64,000 bases of DNA from Paragordius varius (GCA_964247055.1 OZ176053.1:13640001-13704000); one strand, 5' to 3'; counted from the stretch's first letter, positions 1 to 13,753 are shown. Notes: generated from the sequence alone by a model not told the origin. Made by a program: numbers and translations.

Positions 1-1133
1 ACAAAGTTTAACTTGAGTATTGATGCGACTTATTGATACGACTAGTTTTATACATAAATTTATAAAGTATCGTTGTAAAAATCGGATATGAAAGAGTTTG
101 TCAAACTATCTCTATTATTTGATGTAGTCCTACTAAGAGAATGTATAAAAAATAATTTTGTTCACCGGTGACCAATATCCGATTTTTAAGGACAAAGTTT
201 AACTTGAGTATTGATGCGACTTATTGATACGACTAGTTTAACACATTAATTTTTAAAGTATCGTTGTAAAAATCGGATATGAAAGAGTTTGTCAAAATAT
301 CTCTATATTTTGATGTAGTCTTGCTAAGAGAATGTATAAAAAATAATTTTGTTCACCGGTGACCAATATCCGATTTTTAAGGACAAAGTTTAACTTGAGT
401 ATTGATGCGACTAGTTTAATACATTAATTTTTAAAGTATCGTTGTAAAAATCGGATATGAAAGAGTTTGTCAAACTATCTCTATATTTTGATGTAGTCTT
501 ACTAAGAGAATGTATAAAAAATTATTTTGTTCACCGGGGACCAGTATCCGATTTTTAAGGACAAAGTTTAACTTGAGTATTGATGCGACTTATTGATACG
601 ACTAGTTTTATACATAAATTTATAAAGTATCGTTGTAAAAATCGGATATGAAAGAGTTTGTCAAACTATCTCTATTATTTGATGTAGTCTTACTAAGAGA
701 ATGTATAAAAAATTATTTTGTTCACCGGGGACCAGTATCCGATTTTTAAGGACAAAGTTTAACTTGAGTATTGATGCGACTTATTGATACGACTAGTTTT
801 ATACATAAATTTATAAAGTATCGTTGTAAAAATCGGATATGAAAGAGTTTGTCAAACTATCTCTATTATTTGATGTAGTCCTACTAAGAGAATGTATAAA
901 AAATAATTTTGTTCACCGGTGACCAATATCCGATTTTTAAGGACAAAGTTTAACTTGAGTATTGATGCGACTTATTGATACGACTAGTTTAACACATTAA
1001 TTTTTAAAGTATCGTTGTAAAAATCGGATATGAAAGAGTTTGTCAAAATATCTCTATATTTTGATGTAGTCTTGCTAAGAGAATGTATAAAAAATAATTT
1101 TGTTCACCGGTGACCAATATCCGATTATTAAGG
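1..1133 (-). repeat. Tetramer duplication, 751 bp offset
   Basis: Positions 1-382 recur at 752-1133. Both copies begin with a unit carrying TTTTATACATAAATT and TCTCTATTATTTGATG. Both continue with a unit carrying TCAAAATATCTC and CTTGCTAAGAG. The offset, 751, equals 191+191+178+191. This shows a local four-monomer higher-order unit at the left window edge. A single difference near the end of the second copy (CCGATTATTAAGG) is visible by eye. Confidence 0.85.
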
Positions 1134-2452
1134 ACAAAGTTTAACTTGAGTATTGATGCGACTTATTGAGACTAGTTTTATACATTAATTTATAAAGTAT
1201 CGTTGTGAAAATCGGATATGAAAGAGTTTGTCAAACTATCTCTATATTTTGATGTAGTCTTACTAAGAGAATGTATAAAAAATAATTTTGTTCACCGGTG
1301 ACCAATATCCGATTTTTAAGGACAAAGTTTAACTTGAGTATTGATGCGACTTATTGATACGACTAGTTTTATACATTAATTTATAAAGTATCGTAGTAAA
1401 AATCGGATATGAAAGAGTTTGTCAAACTATCTCTATATTTTGATGTAGTCTTGCTAAGAGAATGTATAAAAAATAATTTTGTTCACCGGTGACCAATATC
1501 CGATTTTTAAGGACAAAGTTTAACTTGAGTATTGATGCGACTTATTGATACGACCAGTTTTATACATTAGTTTATAAAGTATCGTTGTGAAAATCGGATA
1601 TGAAAGAGTTTGTCAAACTATCTCTATATTTTGATGTAGTCTTACTAAGAGAATGTATAAAAAATAATTTTGTTCACCGGTGACCAATATCCGATTTTTA
1701 AGGACAAAGTTTAACTTGAGTATTGATGCGATTTATTGATACGACTAGTTTTATACATTAATTTTTAAAGTATCATTGTAAAAATCGGATATGAAATAGT
1801 TTGTCAAACTATCACTATATTTTGATGTAGTCTTACTAAGAGAATGTATAAAAAATAATTTTGTTCACCGGTGACCAATATCCGATTTTTAAGGACAAAG
1901 TTTAACTTGAGTATTGATGCGACTTATTGATACGACTAGTTTTATACATTAATTTTTAAAGTATCATTGTAAAAATCGGATATGAAATAGTTTGTCAAAC
2001 TATCACTATATTTTGATGTAGTCTTACTAAGAGAATGTATAAAAAATAATTTTGTTCACCGGTGACCAATATCCGATTTTTAAGGACAAAGTTTAACTTG
2101 AGTATTGATGCGACTTATTGATACGACTAGTTTTATACATTAATTTATAAAGTATCGTTGTGAAAATCGGATATGAAAGAGTTGGTCAAACTATCTCTAT
2201 ATTTTGATGTAGTCTTGCTAAGAGAATGTATAAAAAATAATTTTGTTCACCGGTGACCAATATCCGATTTTTAAGGACAAAGTTTAACTTGAGTATTGAT
2301 GCGACTAGTTTAATACATTAATTTTTAAAGTATCGTTGTAAAAATCGGATATGAAAGAGTTTGTCAAACTATTACTATATTTTGATGTAGTCTTACTAAG
2401 AGAATGTATAAAAAATTATTTTGTTCACCGGTGACCAATATCCGATTTTTAA

Positions 2453-5400
2453 GGACAAAGTTTAACTTGAGTAATCATGCGACTAGTTTAACACATTAAT
2501 TTTTAAAGTATCGTTGTAAAAATCGGATATGAAAGAGTTTGTCAAACATCTCTGTATTTTGATGTAGTCTTACTAAGAGAATGTATAAGAAATAATTTTG
2601 TTCACCGGTGACCAATATCCGATTTTTAAGGACAAAGTTTAACTTGAGTATTGATGCGACTTAATACGACAAGTTTTATACATTAATTTATAAAGTATCG
2701 TAGTAAAAATCGGATATGAAAGAGTTTGTCAAACTATCTCTATATTTTGATGTAGTCTTGCTAAGAGAATGTATAAAAAATAATTTTCACCGGTGACCAA
2801 TATCCGATTTTTAAGGACAAAGTTTAACTTGAGTATTGATGCGACTTATTGATACGACTAGTTTTATACATTAATCTATAAAGTATCGTTGTGAAAATCG
2901 GATATGAAAGAGTTTGTCAAACTATCTCTATATTTTGATGTAGTCTTACTAAGAGAAAGTATAAAAAATAATTTTGTTCACCGGTGACCAATATCCGATT
3001 TTTAAGGACAAAGTTTAACTTGAGTTGATGCGACTAGTTTAATACATTAATTTTTAAAGTATCGTTGTAAAAATCGGATATGAAAGAGTTTGCCAAACTA
3101 TCCCTATATTTTGATGTAGTCCTACTAGAAGAATGTATAAAAAATAATTTTGTTCACCGGTGACCATTATCCGATTTTTAAGGACAAAGTTTAACTTGAG
3201 TATTGATGCGATTTATTGATACGACTAGTTTTATACATTAATTTTTAAAGTATCGTTGTAAAAATCGGATATGAAAGAGTTTGTCACACTATCACTATAT
3301 TTTGATGTAGTCTTACTAAGAGAATGTATAAACAATAATTTTGTTCACCGGTGACCAATATCCGATTTTTAAGGACAAAGTTTAACTTGACTATTGATGC
3401 GACTTATTGATACGACTAGTTTTATACATTAATTTATAAAGTATCGTTGTGAAAATCGGATATGAAAGAGTTGGTCAAACTATCTCTATTATTTGATGTA
3501 GTCTTGCTAAGAGAATGTATAAAAAATTATTTTGTTCACCGGTGACCAATATCCGATTTTTAAGGACAAAGTTTAACTTGAGTATTGATGCGACTAGTTT
3601 AATACATTAATTTTTAAAGTATCGTTGTAAAAATCGGATATGAAAGAGTTTGTCAAACTATCTCTATATTTTGATGTAGTCTTACTAAGAGAATGTATGA
3701 AAAATTATTTTGTTCAGCGGTGACCAATATCCGATTTTTAAGGACAAAGTTTAACTTGAGTAATCATGCGACTAGTTTAACACATTAATTTTTAAAGTAT
3801 CGTTGTAAAAATCGGATATGAAACAGTTTGTCAAACATCTCTATATTTTGATGTAGTCTTACTAAGAGAATGTATAAAAAATAATTTTGTTCACCGGTGA
3901 CCAATATCCGATTTTTAAGGACAAAGTTTAACTTGAGTATTGATGCGACTTATTGATACGACAAGTTTTATACATTAATTTATAAAGTATCGTTGTAAAA
4001 ATCGGATATGAAAGAGTTTGTCAAATTATCTCTATTATTTGATGTAGTCTTGCTAAGAGAATGTATAAAAAATTATTTTGTTCACCGGTGACCAATATCC
4101 GATTTTTAAGGACAAAGTTTAACTTAAGTATTGATGCGACTAGTTTAATACATTAATTTTTTAAGTATCGTTGTAAAAATCGGATATGAAAGAGTTTGTC
4201 AAACTATCTCTATATTTTGTATAGTCTTACTAAGAGAATGTATAAAAAATTATTTTGTTCACCGGTGACCAATATCCGATTTTTAAGGACAAAGTTTAAC
4301 TTGAGTAATCATGCGACTAGTTTAACACATTAATTTTTAAAGTATCGTTGTAAAAATCGGATATGAAAGAGTTTGTCAAACTATCTCTATATTTTGATGT
4401 AGTCTTACTAAGAGAATGTATAAAAAATTATTTTGTTCACCGGTGACCAATATCCGATTTTTAAGGACAAAGTTTAACTTGAGTATTGATCCGACTTATT
4501 GATACGATTAGTTTTATACATTAATTTATAAAGTATCTTTGTAAAAATCGGATATGAAAGAATTTGTCAAACTATCTCTATATTTTGATGTAGTCTTGCT
4601 AAGAGAATGTATAAAAAATAATTTTGTTCACCGGTGACCAATATTCGATTTTTAAGGACAAAGTTTAACTTGAATATTGATGCGACTAGTTTAATACATT
4701 AATTTTTAAAGTATCGTTGTAAAAATCGGATATGAAAGAGTTTTTTCAAACTATCTCTATATTTTGATGTAGTCTTACTAAGAGAATGTATAAAAAATTA
4801 TTTTGTTCACCGGTGACCAATATCCGATTTTTAAGGACAAAGTTTAACTTGAGTAATCATGCGACTAGTTTAACACATTAATTTTTAAACTATCGTTGTA
4901 AAAATCGGATATGAAAGAGTTTGTCAAACATCTCTATATTTTGATGTAGTCTTACTAAGAGAATGTATAAAAAATAATTTTGTTCACCGGTGACCAATAT
5001 CCGATTTTTAAGGACAAAGTTTAACTTGAGTATTGATGCGACTTATTGATACGACAAGTTTTATACATTAATTTATAAAGTATCGTAGTAAAAATCGGAT
5101 ATGAAAGAGTTTGTCAAACTATCTATATATTTTGATGTAGTCTTGCTAAGAGAATGTATGAAAAATAATTTTGTTCACCGGTGACCAATATCCGATTTTT
5201 AAGGACAAAGTTTAACTTGAGTATTGATGCGACTTATTGATACGACTAGTTTTATACATTAATTTATAAAGTATCGTTGTGAAAATCGGATATGAAAGAG
5301 TTTGTCAAACTATCTCTATATTTTGATGTAGTCTTACTAAGAGAATGTATAAAAAATAATTTTGTTCACCGGTGACCAATATCCGATTTTTAAGGACAAA

Positions 5401-5950
5401 GTTTAACTTGAGTATTGATGCGACTAGTTTAATACATTAATTTTTAAAGTATCGTTGTAAAAATCGGATATGAAAGAGTTTGCCAAACTATCTCTATATT
5501 TTGATGTAGTCCTACTAGGAGAATGTATAAAAAATAATTTTGTTCACCGGTGACCATTATCCGATTTTTAAGGACAAAGTTTAACTTGAGTATTGATGCG
5601 ATTTATTGATACGACTAGTTTTATACATTAATTTTTAAAGTATCGTTGTAAAAATCGAGTTTGTCACACTATCACTATATTTTGATGTAGTCTTACTAAG
5701 AGAATGTATAAAAAATAATTTTGTTCACCGGTGACCAATATCCGATTTTTAAGGACAAAGTTTAACTTGAGTATTGATGCGACTTATTGATACGACTTAA
5801 TTTATACATTAATTTATAAAGTATCGTTGTGAAAATCGGATATGAAAGAGTTGGTCAAACTATCTCTATATTTTGATGTAGTCTTGCTAAGAGAATGTAT
5901 AAAAAATTATTTTGTTCACCCAATATCCGATTTTTAAGGACAAAGTTTAA
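2453..5950 (-). repeat. Left-arm segmental duplication, offset 2382-2390 bp
   Basis: The block from about 2453 to 3560 recurs at about 4835-5940. Landmarks include GTAATCATGC at 2471 and 4853, ACAAGTTTTATAC near 2668 and 5053, and TGACCATTATCCG at 3161 and 5551. The offset rises from 2382 to 2390, and three small deletions in the first copy (3, 3 and 2 bp) account for exactly those 8 bp. A later 10 bp deletion in the second copy, near 5658, brings the offset down to 2380. A third, shorter relative starts near 3760. The indels make this an older duplication than those in the right arm. Confidence 0.8.
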
Positions 5951-6117
5951 CTTGAGTAATCATGCGACTAGTTTAACACATTAATTTTTAAAGTATCGTT
6001 GTAAAAATCGGATATGAAAGTGTTTGTCAAACTATCTCTATATTTTGATGTAGTCTTACTAAGAGAATGTATAAAAAATTATTTTGTTCACCGGTGACCA
6101 ATATCCGATTTTTAAGG

Positions 6118-6215
6118 ACAAAGTTTAACTTGAGTATTGATGCGACTTATTGATACGATTAGTTACTCTTTCATATCTGATTTTTACAACGATACTTTAA
6201 AAATTAATGTATTAA
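6118..6215. other. Orientation-switch junction of the array (between 6164 and 6165)
   Basis: A left-arm unit begins at 6118 and runs 47 bases, to GATTAGTT at 6164. The next base starts a unit in the opposite direction at ACTCTTTCATATCTG. In unit coordinates this joins position 47 on one strand to position 97 on the other. Neither sequence continues past the join, so there is no spacer and no shared base. Monomer order on the two sides is not mirrored, so this looks like an inversion breakpoint inside the satellite rather than a fresh palindromic duplication. An assembly join is the alternative. Confidence 0.9.
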
Positions 6216-8600
6216 ACTAGTCGCATCAATACTCAAGTTAAACTTTGTCCTTAAAAATCGGATATTGGTCACCGGTGAACAAAATTATTTTTTATACATT
6301 ATCTTAGCAAGACTACATCAAAATATAGAAATAGTTTGACAAACTCTTTCATATCCGATTATTACAACGATACTTTAAAAATTAATGTATTAAACTAGTC
6401 GCATCAATACTCAAGTTAAACTTTGTCCTTAAAAATCGGATATTGGTCACCGGTGAACAAAATTATTTTTTATACATTCTCTTAGTAAGACTACATCAAA
6501 ATATAGAGATAGTTTGACAAACTCTTTCATATCCGATTTTTACAACGATACTTAAAAAATTAATCTATAAAACTAGTCGCATGATTACTCAAGTTTAACT
6601 TTGTCCTTAAAAATCGGATATTGATCACCGGTGAACAAAATAATTTTTTATACATTCTCTTAGTAAGACTACATTAAATTATAGAGATAGTTTGACAAAC
6701 TCTTTCATATCCGATTTTTACAACGATACTTTAAAAATTATGGTATTAAACCAGTCGCATCAATACTCAAGTTAAACTTTGTCCTTAAAAATCGGATATT
6801 GGTCACCGGTGAACAAAATTATTTTTTAAACATTCTCTTAGCAAGACTACATCAAAATATAGAGATAGTTTGACAAACTCTTTTATATCCGATTTTTGCA
6901 ACGATACTTTAAATTAATGTATAAAACTAGTCGTATCAATAAGTCGCATCAATACTCAAGTTAAACTTTGTCCTTAAAAATCGGATATTGGTCACCGGTG
7001 AACAAAATAATTTTTTATACATTCTCTTAGTAAGACTACATCAAAATATAGAGATAGTTTGACAAACTCTTTCATATCCGATTTTTACAACGATACTTTA
7101 AAAATTATGGTATAACCAGTCGCATCAATACTCAAGTTAAACTTTGTCCTTAAAAATCGGATATTGGTCACCGGTGAAAAAATAATTTTTTATACATTCT
7201 CTTAGTAAGACTACATCAAAATATAGAGATAGTTTGACAAACTCTTTCATATCCGATTTTTACAACGATACTTTAAAAATTAATGTGTTAAACTAGTCGC
7301 ATCAATACTCAAGTTAAACTTTGTCCTTAAAAATCGGATATTGGTCACCGGTGAAAAAATTATTTTTTATACATTCTCTTAGTAAGACTACATCAAAATA
7401 TAGAGATATTTTGACAAACTCTTTCATATCCGATTTTTACAACGATACTTTAAAAATTAATGTGTTAAACTAGTCGCATCAATACTCAAGTTAAACTTTG
7501 TCCTTAAAAATCGGATATTGGTCACCAGTGATCAAATGTTTTTTTAATACTTTCTCTTAGTAAGACTACATCTGAATATAGTGATAGTTTGACAAACTCT
7601 TTCATATCCGATTTTTACAACGATACTTTAAAGATTAATGAAAAAAACTAGTCGTATCAATAAATCGCATCAATACTCAAGTTATTTGTCCTTAAAAATC
7701 CGATATTGGTCACCGGTGAACAAAATAATTTTTTATACATTCTCTTAGTAACACTACATGAAATTATAGAGATAGTTTGACCTCTTTCATATCCGATTTT
7801 TACAACGATACTTTAAAAATTAATGTATTAAACTAGTCGCATCAATACTCAAGTTAAACTTTGTCCTTAAAAATCGGATATTGGTCACCGGTGAACAAAA
7901 TTATTTTTTATACATTCTCTTAGCAAGACTACATCAAAATATAGAGATAGTTTGACAAACTCTTTCATATCCGATTTTCACAACGATACTTTATAAATTA
8001 ATGTATAAAACTAGTCGTATCAATAAGTCGCATCAATACTCAAGTTAAACTTTGTCCTTAAAAATCGGATATTGGTCACCGGTGAACAAAATAATTTTTT
8101 ATACATTCTCTTAGTAAGACTACATCAAAATATAGAGATAGTTTGACAAACTCTTTCATATCCGATTTTTACTACGATACTTTATAAATTAATGTATAAA
8201 ACTAGTCGTATCAATAAGTCGCATCAATACTCAAGTTAAACTTTGTCCTTAAAAATCGGATATTGGTCACCGGTGAACAAAATTATTTTTTATACATTCT
8301 CTTAGTAAGACTACATCAAAATATAGAGATAGTTTGACAAACTCTTTCATATCCGATTTTTACAACGATACTTTAAAAATTAATTTATAAAACTAGTCGC
8401 ATGATTACTCAAGTTAAACTTTGTCCTTAAAAATCGGATATTGGTCACCGGTGAACAAAATTATTTTTTATACATTCTCTTAGTAAGACTACATCAAAAT
8501 ATAGAGATAGTTTGACAAACTCTTTCATATCCGATTTTTACAACGATACTTTATAAATTAATGTATAAAACTAGTCGCATGATTACTCAAGTTAAACTTT
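6165..8600 (+). repeat. Irregular diverged monomers next to the switch
   Basis: There are about 13 units with no evident higher-order period. Individual copies carry private changes: ATTATCTTAGCAAG near 6300, ACCAGTGATCAAATG near 7525, and small deletions near 7100 (GGTATAACCAG), 7680 (CAAGTTATTTG) and 7780 (GTTTGACCTC). Both the 191 bp form (for example near 6930, 7650 and 8010) and the 178 bp form occur. The lack of repeated private variants fits a part of the array that has escaped recent amplification. Confidence 0.8.
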
Positions 8601-8619
8601 GTCCTTAAAAATCGGATAT

Positions 8620-10255
8620 TGGTCACCGGTGAACAAAATTATTTTTTATACATTCTCTTAGTAGGACTACATATAAATATAGAGATAGTTTGGCAAACTC
8701 TTTCATATCCGATTTTTACAACAATACTTTAAAAATTAATGTATAAAACTAGTCGCATGATTACTCATGTTAAACTTTGTCCTTAAATATCGGATATTGG
8801 TCACCGGTGAACAAAATAATTTTTTATACATTCTCTTAGTAAGAGTACATCAAAATACAGAGATAGTTTGGCAAACTCTTTCATATCCGATTTTTACAAG
8901 GATACTTTAAAAATTAATGTATTAATCTAGTCGCATCAATACTCAAGTTAAACTTTGTCCTTAAAAATCAATATTGGTCACCGGTGAACAAAATAATTTT
9001 TTATACATTCTCTTAGCAAGACTACATCAAATTATAGAGATAGTTTGACAAACTCTTTCATATCCGATTTTTACAACGATACTTTATAAATTAATGTATT
9101 AAACTAGTCGCATCAATAAGTCGCATCAATACTCAAGTTAAACTTTGTCCTTAAAAATCGGATATTGGTCAACGGTGAACAAAATAATTTTTTATACATT
9201 CTCTTAGTAAGACTACATCAAAATATAGAGATAGTTTGACAAACTCTTTAATATCCGATTTTTACTACGATACTTTATAAATTAATGTATAAAACTAGTC
9301 GTATCAAAAAGTCGCATCAATACTCAAGTTAAACTTTGTCCTTGAAAATCGGATATTGGTCACCGTGGAATAAAATTATTTTTTATACATTCTCTTAGTA
9401 AGACTACATCAAAATATAGAGATAGTTTGACAAACTCTTTCTATCCGATTTTTCTAACCATACTTTAAAAATTAATCTATAAAACTAGTCGCATGATTAC
9501 TCAAGTTAAACTTTGTCCTTAAAAATCGGATATTGGTCACCGGTGAACAAAATAATTTTTTATACATTCTCTTAGTAAGACTACATTAAATTATAGAGAT
9601 AGTTTGACAAACTCTGTCATATCCGATTTTTACAACGATACTTTAAAAATTATGGTATTAAACCAGTCGCATCAATACTCAAGTTAAACTTTGTCCTTAA
9701 AAATCGGATATTGGTCACCGGTGAACAAAATTATTTTTTTTACATTCTCTTAGTAAGACTACATCAAAATATAGAGATAGTTTGACAAACTCTTTCATAT
9801 CCGATTTTTACAACGACACTTTAAAAATTAATCTATAAAACTAGTCGCATGATTACTCAAGTTAAACTTTTTCCTTAAAAATCGGATATTGGTCACCGGT
9901 GAACAAAATAATTTTTTATACATTCTCTTAGTAAGACTACATCAAAATACAGAGATAGTTTGACAAACTCTTTCATATCCGATTTTTACAACGATACTTT
10001 AAAAATTAATGTATTAAACTAGTCGCATCAATACTCAAGTTAAACTTTGTCCTTAAAAATCGGATATTGGTCACCGGTGAACAAAATTATTTTTTATACA
10101 TTCTCTTAGCAAGACTACATCAAAATATAGAGATAGTTTGACAAACTCTTTCATATCCGATTTTTACAACGATACTTTATAAATTAATGTATAAAACTAG
10201 CGTATCAATACGTCGCATCAATACTCAAGTTAAACTTTCTCCTTAAAAATCGGAT
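8620..10255 (+). repeat. Single-copy series of the classes later amplified (P-G-C-N-T-L-S-W)
   Basis: Nine consecutive monomers show the diagnostic marks of the higher-order classes once each and in the same order as in the downstream block. These are P-like (AGTAGGACTACATATAAAT, near 8665), G (GAGTACATC, AAGGATAC, TAATCTAG, 8840-8935), C (AGCAAGAC, near 9015), N (TCAACGGTGA, near 9168), T (AATAAAATT and TTTCTATCCG, 9360-9440), L (ATTAAATTATAG and ATGGTATTAAACCAG, 9585-9665) and S-like (near 9715). A W-like unit (AATACAGAG, near 9945) and a unit ending ACTAGCGTATC (near 10198) complete the series. Each copy has private changes. It may be the progenitor order or an old surviving copy; the sequence does not say which. 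Confidence 0.75.
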
Positions 10256-11350
10256 ATTGGTCACCGGTGAACAAAATAATTTTTTATACATTCTCTTAGT
10301 AAGACTACATCAAAATATAGAGATAGTTTGACAAACTCTTTCATATCCGATTTTTACAACGATACTTTAAAAATTAAAGTATTAAACTAGTCGCATCAAT
10401 ACTCAAGTTAAATTTGTCCTTAAAAATCGGATATTGGTCACCGGTGAACAAAATAATTTTTTATACATTCTCTTAGCAAGACTACATCAAATAAGAGAGA
10501 TAGTTTGACAAACTCTTTCATATCCGATTTTTACAACGATACTTTAAAAATTATGGTATTAAACCAGTCGCATCAATACTCAAGTTAAATTTGTCCTTAA
10601 AAATCGGATATTGGTCACCGGTGAACAAAATAATTTTTTTTACATTCTCTTAGCAAGACTACATCAAATAATAGAGATAGTTTGACAAACTCTTTCATAT
10701 CCGATTTTTACAACGATACTTTAAAAATTAATGTATAAAACTAGTCGCATGATTACTCAAGTTAAACTTTGTCCTTAAAAATCGGATATTGGTCACCGGT
10801 GAACAAAATTATTTTTTATACATTCTCTTAGTAGGACTACATATAAATATAGAGATAGTTTGGCCAACTCTTTCATATCCGATTTTTACAACAATACTTT
10901 AAAAATTAATGTATAAAACTAGTCGCATGATTACTCAAGTTAAACTTTGTCCTTAAAAATCGGATATTGGTCACCGGTGAACAAAATAATTTTTTATACA
11001 TTCTCTTAGTAAGAGTACATCAAAATACAGAGATAGTTTGGCAAACTCTTTCATATCCGATTTTTACAACGATAATTTAAAAATTAATGTATTAAACTAG
11101 TCGCATCAATAAGTCGCATCAATACTCAAGTTAAACTTTGTCCTTAAAAATCGGATATTGGTCAACGGTGAACAAAATAATTTTTTATACATTCTCTTAG
11201 TAAGACTACATCAAAATATAGAGATAGTTTGACAAACTCTTTAATATCCGATTTTTACTACGATACTTTATAAATTAATGTATAAAACTAGTCGTATCAA
11301 AAAGTCGCATCAATACTCAAGTTAAACTTTGTCCTTAAAAATCGGATATT

Positions 11351-12470
11351 GGTCAACGGTGAACAAAATAATTTTTTATACATTCTCTTAGTAAGACTAC
11401 ATCAAAATATAGAGATAGTTTGACAAACTCTTTAATATCCGATTTTTACTACGATACTTTATAAATTAATGTATAAAACTAGTCGTATCAAAAAGTCGCA
11501 TCAATACTCAAGTTAAACTTTGTCCTTGAAAATCGGATATTGGTCACCGGTGAACAAAATAATTTTTTATACATTCTCTTAGTAAGAGTACATCAAAATA
11601 CAGAGATAGTTTGGCAAACTCTTTCATATCCGATTTTTACAAGGATACTTTAAAAATTAATGTATTAATCTAGTCGCATCAATACTCAAGTTAAACTTTG
11701 TCCTAAAAAATCGGATATTGGTCACCGGTGAACAAAATAATTTTTTATACATTCTCTTAGCAAGACTACATCAAATAATAGAGATAGTTTGACAAACTCT
11801 TTCATATCCGATTTTTACAACGATACTTTATAAATTAATGTATTAAACTAGTCGCATCAATAAGTCGCATCAATACTCAAGTTAAACTTTGTCCTTAAAA
11901 ATCGGATATTGGTCAACGGTGAACAAAATAATTTTTTATACATTCTCTTAGTAAGACTACATCAAAATATAGAGATAGTTTGACAAACTCTTTAATATCC
12001 GATTTTTACTACGATACTTTATAAATTAATGTATAAAACTAGTCGTATCAAAAAGTCGCATCAATAGTCAAGTTAAACTTTGTCCTTGAAAATCGGATAT
12101 TGGTCACCGGTGAACAAAATAATTTTTTATACATTCTCTTAGTAAGAGTACATCAAAATACAGAGATAGTTTGGCAAACTCTTTCATATCCGATTTTTAC
12201 AAGGATACTTTAAAAATTAATGTATTAATCTAGTCGCATCAATACTCAAGTTAAACTTTGTCCTTAAAAATCGGATATTGGTCACCGGTGAACAAAATAA
12301 TTTTTTATACATTCTCTTAGCAAGACTACATCAAATAATAGAGATAGTTTGACAAACTCTTTCATATCCGATTTTTACAACGATACTTTATAAATTAATG
12401 TATTAAACTAGTCGCATCAATAAGTCGCATCAATACTCAAGTTAAACTTTGTCCTTAAAAATCGGATATT
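11351..12470 (+). repeat. 560 bp trimer (N-G-C), two tandem copies
   Basis: N-class GGTCAACGG landmarks lie at 11351, 11911 and 12471, giving two exact 560 bp steps (191+178+191). N carries the broken palindrome, CTTTAATATCC, ACTACG and TCAAAAAGTCGC. G starts after CCTTGAAAATC and carries GAGTACATC and AAGGATAC. C carries AGCAAGAC and AAATAATAG. The first copy has a private CCTAAAAAATC at 11702 and the second has CAATAGTCAAG at 12062. Other 560 bp steps occur at 14314-15434, 17975-18535, 19803-20923, 21647-22207, 25841-26401, 29117-29677 and 30960-32080. Confidence 0.93.
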
Positions 12471-13385
12471 GGTCAACGGTGAACAAAATAATTTTTTATA
12501 CATTCTCTTAGTAAGACTACATCAAAATATAGAGATAGTTTGACAAACTCTTTAATATCCGATTTTTACTACGATACTTTATAAATTAATGTATAAAACT
12601 AGTCGTATCAAAAAGTCGCATCAATACTCAAGTTAAACTTTGTCCTTGAAAATCGGATATTGGTCACCGGTGAATAAAATTATTTTTTATACATTCTCTT
12701 AGTAAGACTACATCAAAATATAGAGATAGTTTGACAAACTCTTTCTATCCGATTTTTACAACGATACTTTAAAAATTAATCTATAAAACTAGTCGCATGA
12801 TTACTCAAGTTAAACTTTGTCCTTGAAAATCGGATATTGGTCACCGGTGAACAAAATAATTTTTTATACATTCTCTTAGTAAGACTACATTAAATTATAG
12901 AGATAGTTTGACAAACTCTTTCATATCCGATTTTTACAACGATACTTTAAAAATTATGGTATTAAACCAGTCGCATCAATACTCAAGTTAAACTTTGTCC
13001 TTAAAAATCAGATATTGGTCACCGGTGAACAAAATTATTTTTTATACATTCTCTTAGTAAGACTACATCAAAATATAGAGATAGTTTGACAAACTCTTTC
13101 ATATCCGATTTTTACAACGATACTTTAAAAATTAATCTATAAAACTAGTCGCATGATTACTCAAGTTAAACTTTGTCCTTAAAAATCGGATATTGGTCAC
13201 CGGTGAACAAAATAATTTTTTATACATTCTCTTAGTAAGACTACATTAAATTATAGAGATAGTTTGACAAACTCTTTCATATCCGATTTTTACAACGATA
13301 CTTTATAAATTAATGTATTAAACTAGTCGCATCAATAAGTCGCATCAATACTCAAGTTAAACTTTGTCCTTAAAAATCGGATATT
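12471..13385 (+). repeat. 915 bp pentamer (N-T-L-S-L')
   Basis: The landmarks are N 12471, T 12662, L 12839, S 13017, L' 13195 and next N 13386, giving steps of 191, 177, 178, 178 and 191, total 915. T has GAATAAAATT and lacks one base in TTTCTATCCG. L has ACATTAAATT and ATGGTATTAAACCAG. S has AATCAGATATT. L' has the front of L and the long back of class C, so it looks recombinant. A second copy lies at 15434-16348. Confidence 0.92.
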
Positions 13386-13753
13386 GGTCAACGGTGAACA
13401 AAATAATTTTTTATACATTCTCTTAGTAAGACTACATCAAAATATAGAGATAGTTTGACAAACTCTTTAATATCCGATTTTTACTACGATACTTTATAAA
13501 TTAATGTATAAAACTAGTCGTATCAAAAAGTCGCATCAATACTCAAGTTAAACTTTGTCCTTGAAAATCGGATATTGGTCACCGGTGAATAAAATTATTT
13601 TTTATACATTCTCTTAGTAAGACTACATCAAAATATAGAGATAGTTTGACAAACTCTTTCTATCCGATTTTTACAACGATACTTTAAAAATTAATCTATA
13701 AAACTAGTCGCATGATTACTCAAGTTAAACTTTGTCCTTGAAAATCGGATATT

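Larger units (their letters stand above)
1..6164 (-). repeat. Left satellite array, about 33 monomers of 178/191 bp
   Basis: This is a continuous tandem array whose units read in the opposite direction to the rest of the window. Unit starts (ACAAAGTTTAACTTG) fall at 1, 192, 383, 561, 752, 943, 1134, 1322, 1513, 1704 and 1895, giving steps of 191, 191, 178, 191, 191, 191, 188, 191, 191 and 191. The two main lengths differ by a 13 bp insertion after GATGCGAC. Units carry scattered substitutions and small deletions, more than in the 10-34 kb block, so this arm looks less recently homogenised. Class variants such as GTAATCATGCGACTAG also occur, inverted, in the right arm, so the arms share ancestry. 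There is no coding sequence. The function is unknown; centromere-type heterochromatin is inferred from structure only. Confidence 0.97.
10791..13753 (+). repeat. Superunit 1, 2963 bp (P-Q-N-N-G-C-N-G-C-N-T-L-S-L'-N-T)
   Basis: It starts at the GGTCACC of a P unit and ends where the T unit passes directly into the next P. The full length is repeated immediately downstream as the first part of superunit 2. Sixteen monomers are recognisable. The doubled N near 11160 and 11351 is peculiar to this and the next superunit. Confidence 0.88.

Noticed and set aside
5900-6500. Perfect palindrome or foldback centred on 6164
   Set aside because: Monomer classes and lengths on the two sides are not mirror images and the unit phases differ (47 versus 97), so it is an orientation switch and not a symmetric palindrome.
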